A stretch of DNA of 64,000 bases from Granulicella cerasi. Lineage in GTDB: Bacteria; Acidobacteriota; Terriglobia; Terriglobales; Acidobacteriaceae. Shown piece after piece: positions 25,487 to 35,836 of this stretch (positions are counted from its first letter, which is position 1; the number at the start of each line of letters is the position of its first letter). The position numbers and the translations under genes are program-made. Where the stretch lies: positions 248,001 through 312,000 of the forward strand of contig NZ_JAGSYD010000004.1 in NCBI RefSeq assembly GCF_025685575.1. The letters run 5' to 3'. A model generated the notes under the pieces. It did no database searches, had not been told where the DNA came from, and saw only the letters and a list, made by a program, of their open reading frames with translations.

Positions 25487-28400
25487 TTATCCAATCCACT
25501 TGCGCGCGTTATCAAACATGCGCTGCCAGGGGCTGTGTTCAAGCTTGCGGGTCCACGTGTGCTGCTCACCCAGGAAGACGCGCTCGGGGTGTGGCATCAC
25601 AATCAGCGCGCGACCATCATCGCTCGTGAAACCAGCGATGGCGTCGGCCGATCCATTCGGATTCAGCGGATATTGCTGCGTTGCCTTGCCGTAGGTGTCG
25701 ACATAGCGCATGGCGACGGCAGCATCAGCAGGCGCTTCGTGCACTCGGCCTTCGCCGTGCGCAATCGCGATCGGCATCTGCGATCCAGCCATGTCCGCGA
25801 ACATGATCGAAGGCGATTCAGGAATCTCCACCATGCAGATGCGAGCCTCAAAGCGCGCGGAAGTGTTGCGCAGGAATCGCGGCCAGTGTGCGGCGCCGGG
25901 GATCAGGTCGCGAAGTTGCGCCATCATCTGGCAACCGTTGCAAACGCCGAGCGAGAAGGTGCTCTCGCGCGCGAAGAAGTTCGCAAACATCTCCGCAAGC
26001 TGATCGTTGTAGAGAATTGTCTTCGCCCAGCCGGAGCCCGCGCCAAGCACGTCGCCATAGCTGAATCCACCGCAAGCGGCGAGGCCGGTGAAGTCGTTCA
26101 GATGCGCGCGACCGGCAAGCAGATCGCTCATGTGCACATCGACAGCCGTGAAGCCCGCGCGATCAAACGCTGCGGCCATTTCAACCTGTCCGTTCACACC
26201 TTGCTCGCGCAAGATCGCTACACGCGGACGAGCCAGCTTCAGGAACGGCGCAGCCGGACGCTCCGCGAGATCGAAGCTCGCGCGGACCGCGATGCCCGGA
26301 CGCGTTGCATCCTCGAGCAGCGCAAATTCCTGGTCTGCGCATGAGGGATTATCTCGACGGCGAGCGACCGCATGCGACGTCTCCGACCAGACCTTCTGGA
26401 GGCCCGTGCGTGAACTCTTGTAGAGCTCCGCACCAACGACGATCTGGTTCTCGGCAATCGCATCTGCTGCATAGACCACATGCAAACCAGCGCTGAGAAT
26501 GATGCTCACAACTTGTGAGCGGTCTTCACGCCGAACGGCGATCACGCCACCAAGTTCTTCGTTAAAAAGTCCCTCAATAGTCGACACTTCGTCGCTTACT
26601 TGAAGTCCGCTCTGGCTGGCAAACGCCATCTCGAGCAAGGTGGAGAGGAGGCCGCCATCACTGCGATCGTGGTAAGCCAACAGCAGCCCATCACGGTTAA
26701 GGCGTTGGATAACGTCGAAGAAGGCCTTGAGCTTCGCAGGCTCCGGCGTATCAGGCGCATCGTTGCCCATGAGTCCAAACGCCTGCGCGAGCGCGGATCC
26801 GCCCATGCGAGGAACGGCGACACCAAAGTCTACAAGCAGCAACGCCGCGCTCTTGTCTTCGAAGCTCGGCGTCAACGTGCGGCGAACGTCTTCCACCGGC
26901 GCGAAGCCCGAGATGATCAGCGAGAGCGGCGACGCAACTGACTTCGCCGCACCGTCATCACTCCAGCGTGTGCGCATGGACATCGAATCTTTGCCGACAG
27001 GAATCGTGATGCCGAGAGCAGGGCATAGCTCCATGCCTACAGCCTTCACCGCGTCATACAACGCTTCGTCCTGGCCGGGCTCGCCGGCAGCGGCCATCCA
27101 GTTAGCGGAGAGCTTGATGTCCGAGAGCTTGGAAATCGCGGCTCCAGCAAGGTTCGTAATCACCTCACCCACAGCCATGCGCGCCGACGCTGCCGCATCG
27201 ATCACCGCAAGCGGCGTGCGCTCGCCGATGGCCATCGCTTCGCCGGTCTTTGAGCCGTGCGAGGTCATCGTGACAGCACAGTCGGCAACCGGAACCTGCC
27301 ACGGGCCTACCATCTGATCCTGCACCGTGAGTCCGCCGATAGAACGATCGCCAATGGTGATCAGAAAGTTCTTCGAAGCGACCGCAGGCACGCGGAGGAC
27401 GCGCTCGATAGCCTCTGCAAGCGTGATCTTCGAAAGATCAAGCGACCGCTGAGCCAGGTCGATACGCTCGAAGCTGCGCTGCATCTTCGGCGGCTTGCCG
27501 AAGAGGAGCTGCATGGGCAGATCGATAGGGTTCGCATCGCCGTCGCGCAGCTTGAGTTCCTGCTCCGCAGTGCCCGTGCCGACCACGGCATACGGACAGC
27601 GCTCGCGCTCGCAGAGGGCGATGAAAATGTCGAGGTTCTCCGGTGCGATCGCAAGCACGTAGCGCTCCTGCGACTCGTTGCACCAGAGCTCGAGCGGGCT
27701 CAGACCTGCTTCCGCACGCGGCACCGCATTCAGGTCGAAGTCTCCGCCAAGACCGCCGTCCTTCACGAGTTCCGGGAACGCGTTCGACAGACCACCAGCG
27801 CCGACATCATGAATGAACGCAATCGGATTCGCGTCGCCCATCTGCCAGCAACGATCAATCACTTCCTGCGCACGGCGCTCGAGCTCAGGGTTCTCGCGCT
27901 GCACGCTGGCGAAGTCGAGCTGTTCATTCTGTCCTGAAGAACCAGACGATGCAGCACCGCCGCCAAGGCCAACCAGCATCGACGGCCCACCGAGCGCGAC
28001 GAGCTTATAGCCGGGCTTCATCGCGCCCTTCTCGACATGCTCTGCGCGAATGCTACCGAGACCACCTGCGAGCATGATCGGCTTGTGATATCCCCACGTG
28101 CGATCGCCATCACGCTGCTCGAAGGTGCGGAAGTAGCCGGTCAGGTTCGGGCGACCAAACTCGTTGTTATAAGCCGCGGCGCCAAGCGGCGCTTCCATCA
28201 TGATGTCGAGCGGACTTGCAATGTTTGCAGGCTTGTCTTCGGCAAACTCGTACGCTTGCGTCAGCTCGGGGATGCGCAGATTCGAAACCGTGAAACCCGC
28301 AAGCCCAGCCTTCGGCTTCGCGCCGCGACCGGTAGCGCCTTCATCGCGGATCTCACCACCCGCGCCCGTCGCCGCGCCCGGAAAGGGCGAAATCGCCGTC

Positions 28401-29359
28401 GGATGGTTGTGAGTCTCTACCTTGCAGAGAATGTGGACATCTTCCTCGTGCGCCTTATACTCATGGCTGCCCGGCTCAGGGAAGAAGCGTGAGCCCTTCG
28501 ATCCGCTGATGACCGCCGCATTGTCGCGATACGCCGAGAGCACGTTCTCACTCGACTTCTCGTAGGTGTTGCGAATCATGCCGAAGAGGGAATGCTCCTG
28601 CGGCTGACCATCAATCGTCCACGAGGCGTTGAAGATCTTGTGGCGGCAGTGCTCGCTGTTCGCTTGCGCAAACATGTAGAGTTCCACGTCCGTCGGGTTG
28701 CGGCCGAGCGCGGTGAACTCACGCACGAGGTACGCGATTTCATCGGCGGCCAGCGAGAGTCCCAGCTCGCGATCTGCCTCTTCGATCGCAGCCGCACCGC
28801 GCGTCAGCACGTCGACATGCGTCAACGGACGCGCATGGTGCTCGGCGAACAGGGCAGAAAAGCTTGCGGCGCCGTCTACGAAGACCGCCTCCGTCATGCG
28901 ATCAAACAGCCCCGCCGCGACTTCATCGATCGAGACCGTACCTGCGATTGAAACCACGCGCGCACGCTCAATGCGATCGACCGCCACGAAGCCCGTGTTC
29001 CGCAGAATGTCCGTTGCTTTGCTCGACCAGGGGCTGATCGTGCCGGGGCGCGGGCCGATCCAAAGGCCGGAAGAGGGAAGCGGCTCCGCGCTCAACTCCA
29101 CCAGGCCGCCGAGCTTCTTCAACTCCTCGGCAGGCAGCTCGTCTACACCCGGCTTCAACGCAAGGATGTAGACGTACTGGCCTTCTACCGCAGACACACC
29201 AGCACCGAGCTTCGCCAGCAGGCGATCGGCTTCAAAGGATGAAAAGACACTCTCTCCTGGCAGTACCAGGATGCGTTGGCCGGAGACAGAACTAGAGGTG
29301 TGCTGCAAGGTTTCTCGTGATGTGGCTGGTGACATCTTCGTTGATCTTGGTTGCGTCAT
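25487..29359 (-). CDS. purL: phosphoribosylformylglycinamidine synthase, large single-chain form
   Basis: A 1290-residue FGAM synthase carrying both the ATP-dependent synthetase and, at the C-terminus, a glutamine amidotransferase ([12 protein letters not shown] with the nucleophilic Cys, and IAHGEGR with its His). Thus separate purQ and purS genes are not needed. Internal landmarks are [27 protein letters not shown] and GKDSMSMRT. This is the form of gamma-proteobacteria and eukaryotes, not the small PurL of many other bacteria. The first ATG lies 68 bases inside purF; a second ATG eight codons later is also possible. Confidence 0.96.
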   Translation of the reverse strand: MTQPRSTKMSPATSRETLQHTSSSVSGQRILVLPGESVFSSFEADRLLAKLGAGVSAVEGQYVYILALKPGVDELPAEELKKLGGLVELSAEPLPSSGLWIGPRPGTISPWSSKATDILRNTGFVAVDRIERARVVSIAGTVSIDEVAAGLFDRMTEAVFVDGAASFSALFAEHHARPLTHVDVLTRGAAAIEEADRELGLSLAADEIAYLVREFTALGRNPTDVELYMFAQANSEHCRHKIFNASWTIDGQPQEHSLFGMIRNTYEKSSENVLSAYRDNAAVISGSKGSRFFPEPGSHEYKAHEEDVHILCKVETHNHPTAISPFPGAATGAGGEIRDEGATGRGAKPKAGLAGFTVSNLRIPELTQAYEFAEDKPANIASPLDIMMEAPLGAAAYNNEFGRPNLTGYFRTFEQRDGDRTWGYHKPIMLAGGLGSIRAEHVEKGAMKPGYKLVALGGPSMLVGLGGGAASSGSSGQNEQLDFASVQRENPELERRAQEVIDRCWQMGDANPIAFIHDVGAGGLSNAFPELVKDGGLGGDFDLNAVPRAEAGLSPLELWCNESQERYVLAIAPENLDIFIALCERERCPYAVVGTGTAEQELKLRDGDANPIDLPMQLLFGKPPKMQRSFERIDLAQRSLDLSKITLAEAIERVLRVPAVASKNFLITIGDRSIGGLTVQDQMVGPWQVPVADCAVTMTSHGSKTGEAMAIGERTPLAVIDAAASARMAVGEVITNLAGAAISKLSDIKLSANWMAAAGEPGQDEALYDAVKAVGMELCPALGITIPVGKDSMSMRTRWSDDGAAKSVASPLSLIISGFAPVEDVRRTLTPSFEDKSAALLLVDFGVAVPRMGGSALAQAFGLMGNDAPDTPEPAKLKAFFDVIQRLNRDGLLLAYHDRSDGGLLSTLLEMAFASQSGLQVSDEVSTIEGLFNEELGGVIAVRREDRSQVVSIILSAGLHVVYAADAIAENQIVVGAELYKSSRTGLQKVWSETSHAVARRRDNPSCADQEFALLEDATRPGIAVRASFDLAERPAAPFLKLARPRVAILREQGVNGQVEMAAAFDRAGFTAVDVHMSDLLAGRAHLNDFTGLAACGGFSYGDVLGAGSGWAKTILYNDQLAEMFANFFARESTFSLGVCNGCQMMAQLRDLIPGAAHWPRFLRNTSARFEARICMVEIPESPSIMFADMAGSQMPIAIAHGEGRVHEAPADAAVAMRYVDTYGKATQQYPLNPNGSADAIAGFTSDDGRALIVMPHPERVFLGEQHTWTRKLEHSPWQRMFDNARKWIG

Positions 29360-30803
29360 TGCGTTGTTTTTCGAGCGCGCGGAGATACTCCTCCGTCACG
29401 TCACCCGTGATGTAGTGCCCATCAAACACCGAGCCTTCAAACTCCGTGAGATGTGGCGCACACTCGGTCACGGACTGCTTCAGGTCTTCGAGGTCCTGGA
29501 AGATGACCTTGTCCGCCCCGATCTCTTCGGCCAGTTCATCGAGTGTCTTGCCGCTCGCCACGAGTTCCGCGCGCGAAGGCATGTCGATGCCATAGACGTT
29601 CGGGTAGATCACCATGGGCGAAGCGGAGCAGACGTAAACATTCTTCGCTCCAAGTTCGCGCGTCATCGCGATGATCTCTTTGATCGTGTTGCCTCGCACG
29701 ATGGAGTCGTCTACCAGCAGAACGTTCTTGTCCTTGAACTCCTGCGGGATCGGATTCAGCTTGCGACGAATTGACGCCTTGCGCTGTTCATTGCCGGGCA
29801 TGATGAAGGTGCGGCCCACGTAGCGATTGCGCACGAAGCCTTCGCGATAGGGAATACCGAGCCGGTTCGCAATCTCGATCGCAGAGGTGCGGCTGGTCGA
29901 AGGGATCGGCACCACTGCGTCGATCTTCACGTCCGGCCATTCGCGGAGAATCTTGTCGGCCAGCTTGTCGCCCATGTTGATGCGGCACTGGTAGACGCTC
30001 GCGCCATCAAGCACAGAATCCGGACGCGCGAGGTACACAAACTCAAACAGGCACGGCGCATTCGTATGCGGGAGCTTCGTCTTGTACGTGTGCAGCTTGC
30101 CATGAATGTCGATGAAGAGACATTCACCCGGCTCGAGGTCGCGTACCAACTCGAAGCCATCCACCTGCAGCGCAACGCTCTCGCTCGCGACCATGTAATC
30201 CGTGCGGCCGTGGATGGTGCGCTGGCCGTAGACGAGCGGGCGAATGCCGTGCAGATCGCGGAAGGCAACGATGCCCACCGTCGAGATCATCGCGACCACG
30301 GCGTATCCACCCTTGCAGAGACTGTGCGTGTCTTCCACCGCAGCGAAGACATCTTCCGGCGTCGGGCGAATGGCGTCTCGTTTGCCGAGCGCGTGGGCGA
30401 AGACATTCAGCATGACTTCGCTGTCAGAGGTCGTATTGAGATGCCGCAGGTCCTTCTCGAAGACCGTCTCGATAATCTCGTCCACGTTCGTCAGATTGCC
30501 GTTGTGCGCGAAGACGATGCCGTGCGGCGAGTTCACATAGAACGGCTGCGCTTCCGCTACCGAGCCGCAACCGGCCGTCGGGTAGCGTACGTGGCCGATG
30601 CCCATGTCGCCAAGCAGTTTGGCCATCGACGCGACATCAAAAACCTCGGTGACGAGGCCGTTGCCCTTATGCAGATAGAAGCGATTGAGAAACGATGTAG
30701 CGATACCCGCCGCGTCCTGCCCGCGATGCTGGAGCATGGAGAGGGAATCGTAAATAACCTGACTTACAGGGCGATGTCCGAAGACGCCCACAATGCCGCA
30801 CAT
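29292..30803 (-). CDS. purF: amidophosphoribosyltransferase
   Basis: A 503-residue enzyme that makes phosphoribosylamine from PRPP and glutamine, the first committed step. The chain begins MCGIVGVFG, so Cys2 becomes the N-terminal nucleophile without a propeptide, as in E. coli and unlike B. subtilis. The PRPP motif [13 protein letters not shown] is in the C-terminal half, with [16 protein letters not shown] before it. It heads the purine operon; no purine riboswitch or clear PurR-type box is evident upstream. Confidence 0.97.
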   Translation of the reverse strand: MCGIVGVFGHRPVSQVIYDSLSMLQHRGQDAAGIATSFLNRFYLHKGNGLVTEVFDVASMAKLLGDMGIGHVRYPTAGCGSVAEAQPFYVNSPHGIVFAHNGNLTNVDEIIETVFEKDLRHLNTTSDSEVMLNVFAHALGKRDAIRPTPEDVFAAVEDTHSLCKGGYAVVAMISTVGIVAFRDLHGIRPLVYGQRTIHGRTDYMVASESVALQVDGFELVRDLEPGECLFIDIHGKLHTYKTKLPHTNAPCLFEFVYLARPDSVLDGASVYQCRINMGDKLADKILREWPDVKIDAVVPIPSTSRTSAIEIANRLGIPYREGFVRNRYVGRTFIMPGNEQRKASIRRKLNPIPQEFKDKNVLLVDDSIVRGNTIKEIIAMTRELGAKNVYVCSASPMVIYPNVYGIDMPSRAELVASGKTLDELAEEIGADKVIFQDLEDLKQSVTECAPHLTEFEGSVFDGHYITGDVTEEYLRALEKQRNDATKINEDVTSHITRNLAAHL

Positions 30804-31113
30804 GAATCCCCACAGACGTTAGTGAGTGACGTTGCGCGAACACGCCTACGACGCATTCGCAGTGGCCGTGGTACGTACCCTATGTTCTCATGCCGAGCGG
30901 TCGATTTGTTACAGCTTCGTAACGTAGCTCGTGTGACGAGGCGATGAACGCAAGATAGTTGTTGAAAACTCACGCGATAGCACGCTGAGGTTTTCGAGCG
31001 TCGCCAGCCGGTGGTAAACTTCGGCTGACGACTGTGGCACCGCGGCCGCCTCTCTGGCGGCCTGTTTCATGTCGAGCCACGGAAATCGACACATCTGTTC
31101 GAGGTCTCAAAGC
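30804..31113. other. intergenic region between purF and yebC
   Basis: About 310 bases with no supported gene, holding the divergent promoters of the purine operon and yebC. Visible elements are a GTTAC-N6-GTAAC dyad at 30908-30923 and a G+C-rich hairpin GGCCGCC-TCTCT-GGCGGCC at 31044-31062 followed by TGTTTC, which could be a weak terminator or attenuator before yebC. I could not assign -35/-10 boxes with confidence. Confidence 0.5.
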
Positions 31114-31854
31114 ATGTCCGGCCATTCAAAATGGGCAACAATCAAGCATAAGAAGGGCGCTCTCGACGCCAAGCGTGGCAAGATCTTCACCCGCCTGATC
31201 AAGGAAATCATGGTCGCGGCTAAGGCCGGCGGCGGAGATCCGGACGGCAATCCGCGTCTGCGTACCGCCATCGCAGCGGCGAAAGCCGAGAACATGCCCA
31301 ACGACAACATCGCCCGCGCCGTGAAGCGCGGTACCGGTGAAATCGAAGGCGCAAGCTACGAAGACATCGTCTACGAGGGCTACGGCCCCGGTGGCGTCGC
31401 CGTCATCGTCGAAGTGCTGACCGACAACCGCAACCGCGCGGTGAGTGAAGTTCGTCACGCCTTCTCCAAACAGGGCGGCAACATGGGCGAATCCGGCTCG
31501 GTGTCGTTCATGTTCTCGAAGAAGGGCCTGATCGTCATCGAGAAGGACGCGGCTGATGAAGACAAGCTCACCGAAATCGTGCTCGACGCTGGCGCAGAAG
31601 ACCTCTCCGGCGAAGGCAACTACTGGGAAGTCACGACCGCTCCCAGCGATTTCCAGGCCGTAAAGGACGCTGTAACGTCGGCAGGCATTACGCCTGCGTC
31701 GGCTGAAGTCACGATGATCCCCTCGACCTACACCAAGCTCGAAGGCGCACAGGCCGCAGCAATGCTCCGCCTGCTCGACACGCTCGAAGACCTCGACGAC
31801 ACGCAGAATGTGTATTCGAACTTTGACATGGATGAGGAATCGGCCTCGGCGTAG
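31114..31854 (+). CDS. yebC: YebC/PmpR family protein
   Basis: A 246-residue member of the YebC family, known both as transcription regulators and as factors that relieve ribosome stalling. The family opening [20 protein letters not shown] fixes the start; an upstream in-frame ATG adds 15 unrelated residues. Also visible are the acidic domains [23 protein letters not shown] and [13 protein letters not shown]. The C-terminus ends in a short acidic tail. A hairpin separates it from the next gene. Confidence 0.96.
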   Translation: MSGHSKWATIKHKKGALDAKRGKIFTRLIKEIMVAAKAGGGDPDGNPRLRTAIAAAKAENMPNDNIARAVKRGTGEIEGASYEDIVYEGYGPGGVAVIVEVLTDNRNRAVSEVRHAFSKQGGNMGESGSVSFMFSKKGLIVIEKDAADEDKLTEIVLDAGAEDLSGEGNYWEVTTAPSDFQAVKDAVTSAGITPASAEVTMIPSTYTKLEGAQAAAMLRLLDTLEDLDDTQNVYSNFDMDEESASA

Positions 31855-31878
31855 CGTTCATCTGAAGTACAGGTAGCC

Positions 31879-31910
31879 GCGAACGCCGCCACAATGCTGG
31901 CGGCGTTCGC
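31879..31910 (+). terminator. strong hairpin between yebC and the PagL-like gene, without a T tract
   Basis: A perfect 13-bp stem (GCGAACGCCGCCA / TGGCGGCGTTCGC) with a six-base loop lies 25 bases after yebC. It is followed by CTGTGAAGGAG, which contains the ribosome-binding site of the next gene instead of a T run. It may slow polymerase, protect the yebC mRNA end or modulate translation downstream. Confidence 0.6.
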
Positions 31911-31927
31911 CTGTGAAGGAGTGGTAA

Positions 31928-32644
31928 GTGAAGAAGTTTGCTCTTGGCCTTTTGGCGTTGATGGTTTTCCCCGTGGCAAACGCGCAGCAGGCGATCCGCA
32001 AGGACACCGGCAACGGCATCCTGAACACGCCTGCCCCCAAGTGGGAGTACGGCGTCTTCGTGCAGGGCGGCAATGGCCTCGAAGACCGCACGGCGTATCA
32101 CTTTTTCTCAGCAGGCGTGCAGGCCGGCCGCATCCTCACCGACGACTACACTTCGCTCAAGGCGAACTTCGAGTACGGGGTAGAGGTGCTGCCGCTGTGG
32201 CAGAGCTACACTCCGAAGTTCCAGAAGCTGAACTGCGTCGCCACCGGCACCACCACGACAAGCTGCTCCGGCCCCACGAACACCGGCGGAACCTACCGCG
32301 GCGTCAGCATTGTGCCGATCAAGCTGCGCATCAACATGAACCACGGCGGCAAGATCCAGCCCTGGATCCAGGGCGCTGGCGGGCTGATCTACACCACCCG
32401 CAAATATCCGCCGATCGGCAACACAAACCCGCTCGACCTTTCGCAGAACGGCCCCAACGCCGACACGAGCGTCTGGAACTTCGACCCGCAGTTCGGCGTC
32501 GGCATGCACTACTTCCCGAAGCCCCGCCGCTCGCTCGATTTCAGCGCGAACGGGGTGCACATCTCCTCGGCTTCGCTCGGCGACAAGAACCCGGGCGTCA
32601 ACACCGGTGTGCAGTTCACGCTTGGCTACACGTGGTGGAAGTAA
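31928..32644 (+). CDS. PagL-like lipid A deacylase / acyloxyacyl hydrolase family protein
   Basis: A 238-residue outer-membrane protein. A signal peptide ends in VANAQ (residue 20); the rest is a small beta-barrel of alternating strands. The segment ANGVHISSASLGDKNPGVN at 207-225 carries the H-x-S pair (His211, Ser213) and following Asn-Pro of the PagL active site, which removes the 3-O acyl chain from lipid A. It begins at GTG with a good GGAG site and abuts ftcD. Enzyme activity is inferred from this motif alone. Confidence 0.72.
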   Translation: MKKFALGLLALMVFPVANAQQAIRKDTGNGILNTPAPKWEYGVFVQGGNGLEDRTAYHFFSAGVQAGRILTDDYTSLKANFEYGVEVLPLWQSYTPKFQKLNCVATGTTTTSCSGPTNTGGTYRGVSIVPIKLRINMNHGGKIQPWIQGAGGLIYTTRKYPPIGNTNPLDLSQNGPNADTSVWNFDPQFGVGMHYFPKPRRSLDFSANGVHISSASLGDKNPGVNTGVQFTLGYTWWK

Positions 32645-33586
32645 ATGCCTGACCAGAACTCCCATGATCAGCATCCTATCGTCGAGTGCGTCCCGAATTT
32701 CTCAGAGGGCGTAGACCGCGACAAGGTCGTCGAAATCGTCCGCGCCATGCGCGTGGACGGCGTACACCTGCTCGACTGGTCGATGGATTCGGACCACAAT
32801 CGCTCGGTCGTGACGATCGCCGGTATGCCGGAAGCCGTCGTCGAGGCCGCCATCCGCGGAGCAGGCAAGGCCGCAGAACTCATCGACCTCACCCAACAGA
32901 CCGGCGTTCATCCACGCATCGGCGCTGCGGACGTTATTCCGTTCGTCCCTGTCTCCGGAGTCTCGCTGGTGCAGTGTGCCATGCTGGCGCGGCAGGCGGG
33001 CATGGGCATCTGGCGGCGTTTCGGCGTGCCGGTCTATCTCTACCAGGCTGCAGCTTCACGCCCGGACCGCGTGAACCTCGAAGACGTTCGCCGCGGACAA
33101 TTTGAAGGACTCTCCCGCGAAGTTCAGCGCGACTCCACGCGTCGTCCGGACATCGGCGGCCCCGAGCTCCATGCGACGGCTGGCGCTTCGGCCATTGGCG
33201 CGCGTCAGTTTCTGATCGCCTACAACATCTACCTCGGCGAGGGCGAGACCTCCGACGTCGGCCTGGCGCGCACGATCGCCAAGGAGGTTCGCAACTCCTC
33301 CGTCGGCCATCTCGGCGTGAAGACCATGGGCGTGATGGCCAATGATCGCGCGCAGATCAGCATGAACATTACCGACTTTACCCGGACGCCGGTCTCCAAG
33401 GTGCACGCGATGGTCCGCGAGATCGCCGAGCAGCACGGCGCGAAAATTGGCGACGGGGAACTCATCGGCCTCGTGCCCGAAGAGGCGTTTGACCCCACGG
33501 CCGACTGGGTTCGCGAGATTCCGGATTTCGATCCAGCGCAAAAGGTGCTGGAACGGCGCTTGCAAAGTCCTCTTTTATGGCCCTAA
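32645..33586 (+). CDS. ftcD: glutamate formimidoyltransferase
   Basis: A 313-residue formiminotransferase domain protein that moves the formimino group from formiminoglutamate to tetrahydrofolate in histidine breakdown. Features are VECVPNFSEGVDRDKV, the catalytic His in GVHPRIGAADVIPFVPV and GARQFLIAYNIYL. The cyclodeaminase half of the eukaryotic enzyme is absent. The ATG is directly adjacent to the stop of the PagL-like gene, so the two are co-transcribed. No other hut gene is visible. Confidence 0.93.
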   Translation: MPDQNSHDQHPIVECVPNFSEGVDRDKVVEIVRAMRVDGVHLLDWSMDSDHNRSVVTIAGMPEAVVEAAIRGAGKAAELIDLTQQTGVHPRIGAADVIPFVPVSGVSLVQCAMLARQAGMGIWRRFGVPVYLYQAAASRPDRVNLEDVRRGQFEGLSREVQRDSTRRPDIGGPELHATAGASAIGARQFLIAYNIYLGEGETSDVGLARTIAKEVRNSSVGHLGVKTMGVMANDRAQISMNITDFTRTPVSKVHAMVREIAEQHGAKIGDGELIGLVPEEAFDPTADWVREIPDFDPAQKVLERRLQSPLLWP

Positions 33587-33710
33587 ATGGCTAAGCGACG
33601 GTTTCCTCTAACCCTTCGCTCGGTCGTGCGTCCAAACTGTTGTCAGTACCCAAAGATTCAGCGAGAATAAGAACGGCTTCCGCCAGGAAGCGACCGATTC
33701 GGGAGTAAAC

Positions 33711-34670
33711 GTGACCACCAGCAAGTTCATGAAGTTTGGGACCACCTTCGCGGGGCTCGCCATGATGGCCGCCACCGCCGCTCATGCCGCACAGTTGAGC
33801 GTAGACGCTCGTTCCTCCATTCCGAAGGACGTTCAGCAGATCATCGTTGTCGACTACAAGGCGATGCAGCAGTCGCCGGCCGCGATGCAGCTGAAGGACC
33901 GCGTACTTCCGCCCGAGCTGAAGCGCCTCGAAACCGCGCTGAAGACCTCCGGCCTCAAGGTGGATCGCGACGCGGAAACGCTCGCCTTCGCCGCCTTCCG
34001 CGCTCCCGGTGCGGACGGCGCTCGCATTCTCGGTGTGGCCCAGGGTCAGTTCCAGAACGCACAGATCATGGCAAACTTCGCCAAGCAGAAGACCAAGCCG
34101 GTCATGCTCCGCCACACGGAGATCTGGCCGATGGGCTCGGCAGGCATGAGCGTTGCCTTCCTGAACCAGACCACCATGATCTTCGGTGACCGCGAAGCCG
34201 TGAAGTCGGCCCTGGACGCCCGCGACGGCATCATCTCGAACTTCCTGCAGAACAGCGAGATGATGAACGAAATGACCGCTGTCGACTCGCGTCCGGTCTG
34301 GAGCCTGCTCGACCAGAAGGGCACGCAGACGATGATGAAGTCCGTGCTCGGCGAAGCTTCCTCGCTCGCTGACTACGACACCGTAAAGCAGCGCCTGAAG
34401 TCGGCTCGCTACACCATGGACTTCAACAACGGTGTGAAGTTCAACATGTACGTCGTCACCTCGGACACCATGACCGCAGCCACTGCAGCGACCTTGATGA
34501 AGGGCGTCATGATCCTGAAGAAGACCTCGGGCAGCCCGCTCGAGAAGTCGGCCATGGACGGCACCACGATCGACTCGAGCGGCGGTACGCTCACCGTGGA
34601 CTACTCGTCGTCGGACTCGAACTTCGCCAGCCTGCTCGGTTCGCCTCTGTTCCAGCAGGTCGTGAAGTAA
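33711..34670 (+). CDS. secreted protein of unknown function
   Basis: A 319-residue exported protein with a signal peptide ending in AAHAAQ near residue 28. I do not recognise a family. The mature part has an alpha/beta pattern, is rich in Met, Lys and Ser, has no cysteines and includes VQQIIVVDYKAMQQSPAAMQL and the ALDARDGIISNFLQNSEMM segment, reminiscent of the exported repeated domains of DUF3352-type proteins. It starts at GTG with a GGGAG site seven bases upstream and ends before a terminator, so it is a single-gene unit. Confidence 0.72.
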   Translation: MTTSKFMKFGTTFAGLAMMAATAAHAAQLSVDARSSIPKDVQQIIVVDYKAMQQSPAAMQLKDRVLPPELKRLETALKTSGLKVDRDAETLAFAAFRAPGADGARILGVAQGQFQNAQIMANFAKQKTKPVMLRHTEIWPMGSAGMSVAFLNQTTMIFGDREAVKSALDARDGIISNFLQNSEMMNEMTAVDSRPVWSLLDQKGTQTMMKSVLGEASSLADYDTVKQRLKSARYTMDFNNGVKFNMYVVTSDTMTAATAATLMKGVMILKKTSGSPLEKSAMDGTTIDSSGGTLTVDYSSSDSNFASLLGSPLFQQVVK

Positions 34671-34691
34671 GCATCGCATCACAGCAATAGA

Positions 34692-34722
34692 AAAGGGCGA
34701 CCAGATGGTCGCCCTTTCGCTT
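34692..34722 (+). terminator. intrinsic terminator shared by convergent genes
   Basis: AAAGGGCGACC and GGTCGCCCTTT form an 11-bp stem around AGAT and are followed by CGCTT. The A/T ends suggest it can serve both the secreted-protein gene and the anti-sigma gene on the other strand. Confidence 0.85.
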
Positions 34723-34736
34723 GCCTGAAAACTTGT

Positions 34737-35030
34737 TTACTTCGCCTTGGACGGCGTCACCGACTTGGAGTTGATCGTCAGGCCATCTTTGTTGACGCCA
34801 ATCGCACGGCAGCGGTCCATGATCGCGCCGCGAAGCCGATCGGCAACGGGCGAGGGCAGGTCGTACTGCTCGTTCTTGCGATAGAAGTCGATCGTGTGAC
34901 GGGTCGTGTCGACAACCACTTCGCAGTGATGGCAGCTACACAGATGCGTCTTCACCTCTTCCATAATGGACGGGTCTATCGTCCCGTCGAAGAAGTCGGT
35001 GAGTTTGGCGAGAAATTCTGTGCAGTTCAC
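34737..35030 (-). CDS. zinc-finger anti-sigma factor
   Basis: A 97-residue protein with a zf-HC2 anti-sigma domain: Cys3, His29, Cys33 and Cys36 (THLCSCHHC) fit the H-x3-C-x2-C zinc motif. No membrane helix is seen, so it would be a cytosolic anti-sigma factor. The start is a GTG overlapping the sigma-factor stop (GTGA). A longer frame with no start-site support lies inside the sigma gene. It is the likely inhibitor of the ECF sigma factor next to it. Confidence 0.85.
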   Translation of the reverse strand: MNCTEFLAKLTDFFDGTIDPSIMEEVKTHLCSCHHCEVVVDTTRHTIDFYRKNEQYDLPSPVADRLRGAIMDRCRAIGVNKDGLTINSKSVTPSKAK

Positions 35031-35710
35031 TTCGTGGCCTCTTTCGTCTGCCGGAAGTAGCGGCTGAGACGTTCGCGTAATTGTAGTCGTGCGCGCAGCA
35101 GTCTGGATTTCACTGCGGGTACGCTCAACCCCAATGCCTCCGCAGTTTCCTCCGTCGACAAGTTTTCGATGTCTCTCAGTGTGAAAACGGTGCGAAAACC
35201 TGGCGGTAAACCTGCAATTGTCTTCTGCAGGATCTCCGCAAGCTCGGATTGCGAGTAATTCTGCTCCGGATTCGGCCTCCACTCGGCAAAATCCCGGGGG
35301 ATCGAGCCCTCGTCCGTCTCGACCTCCTGGTCCATGGAGACGGTCTTGGAGGTCTTGCGGCGGCGCAAGCGCATCAGGCTCTCGTTCACCGCGATGCGAA
35401 CGAGCCAGGTCGAAAACTTGGAGTTGCCCTGGAACTGGTCGAGCTTCTGGAAGGCCTTGAAGAAGACGTCCTGCGTAATGTCCTCGGCGTCTTCGCGGTT
35501 CTGGGTAATGTGTTGCGCAGTGCGGAAGATCTGGCGCTCGTACAGGCGTACCAGTTCTTCGAAGGCGGCGGTGTCGCCAGCCTTCGCGCGCTCCACCGTG
35601 GCCAGGTCCTTGTCCGGGGACAAGGGGCCGGTCGCTGGAGCTTCTGCCGCCTCCGGTACGAAGGGGATAGCGTCGACGTTCTGATCGGACGATGTGCTGG
35701 TAACGGGCAT
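35027..35710 (-). CDS. ECF sigma factor, RpoE-like
   Basis: A 227-residue extracytoplasmic-function sigma factor. Region 2 is seen as FEELVRLYERQIFRTAQHIT to KFSTWLVRIAVNESLMRLRRRK, and region 4 as GLPPGFRTVFTLRDIENLS and ETAEALGLSVPAVKSRLLRA. An N-terminal extension of about 35 residues is acidic and disordered. I start it at the ATG; a GTG three codons earlier is also possible. It is coupled to the anti-sigma gene and divergent from the lytic transglycosylase gene 126 bases away. Confidence 0.93.
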   Translation of the reverse strand: MPVTSTSSDQNVDAIPFVPEAAEAPATGPLSPDKDLATVERAKAGDTAAFEELVRLYERQIFRTAQHITQNREDAEDITQDVFFKAFQKLDQFQGNSKFSTWLVRIAVNESLMRLRRRKTSKTVSMDQEVETDEGSIPRDFAEWRPNPEQNYSQSELAEILQKTIAGLPPGFRTVFTLRDIENLSTEETAEALGLSVPAVKSRLLRARLQLRERLSRYFRQTKEATK

Positions 35711-35836
35711 ACGGTTCACTATTCAGTGTACGACACCATGCAAGCGCGGTATCTCTGTTGGTTCACCGAAAGCTTCTCCTGTGCATGGCGCAACCTCGCA
35801 AGCGTCATAGAGTCAATGCAGAGGGGCAGTACGTTG

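Noticed and set aside
24902..26344. 480-codon plus-strand open frame opposite purM and purL
   Set aside because: Both genes on the minus strand are clear by motif; the plus frame has no homology or ribosome-binding site.
35249..35836. N-terminal extension of the lytic transglycosylase frame across the sigma-factor gene
   Set aside because: The extension lies opposite the conserved sigma regions and has no similarity; the signal peptide begins at the later ATG.
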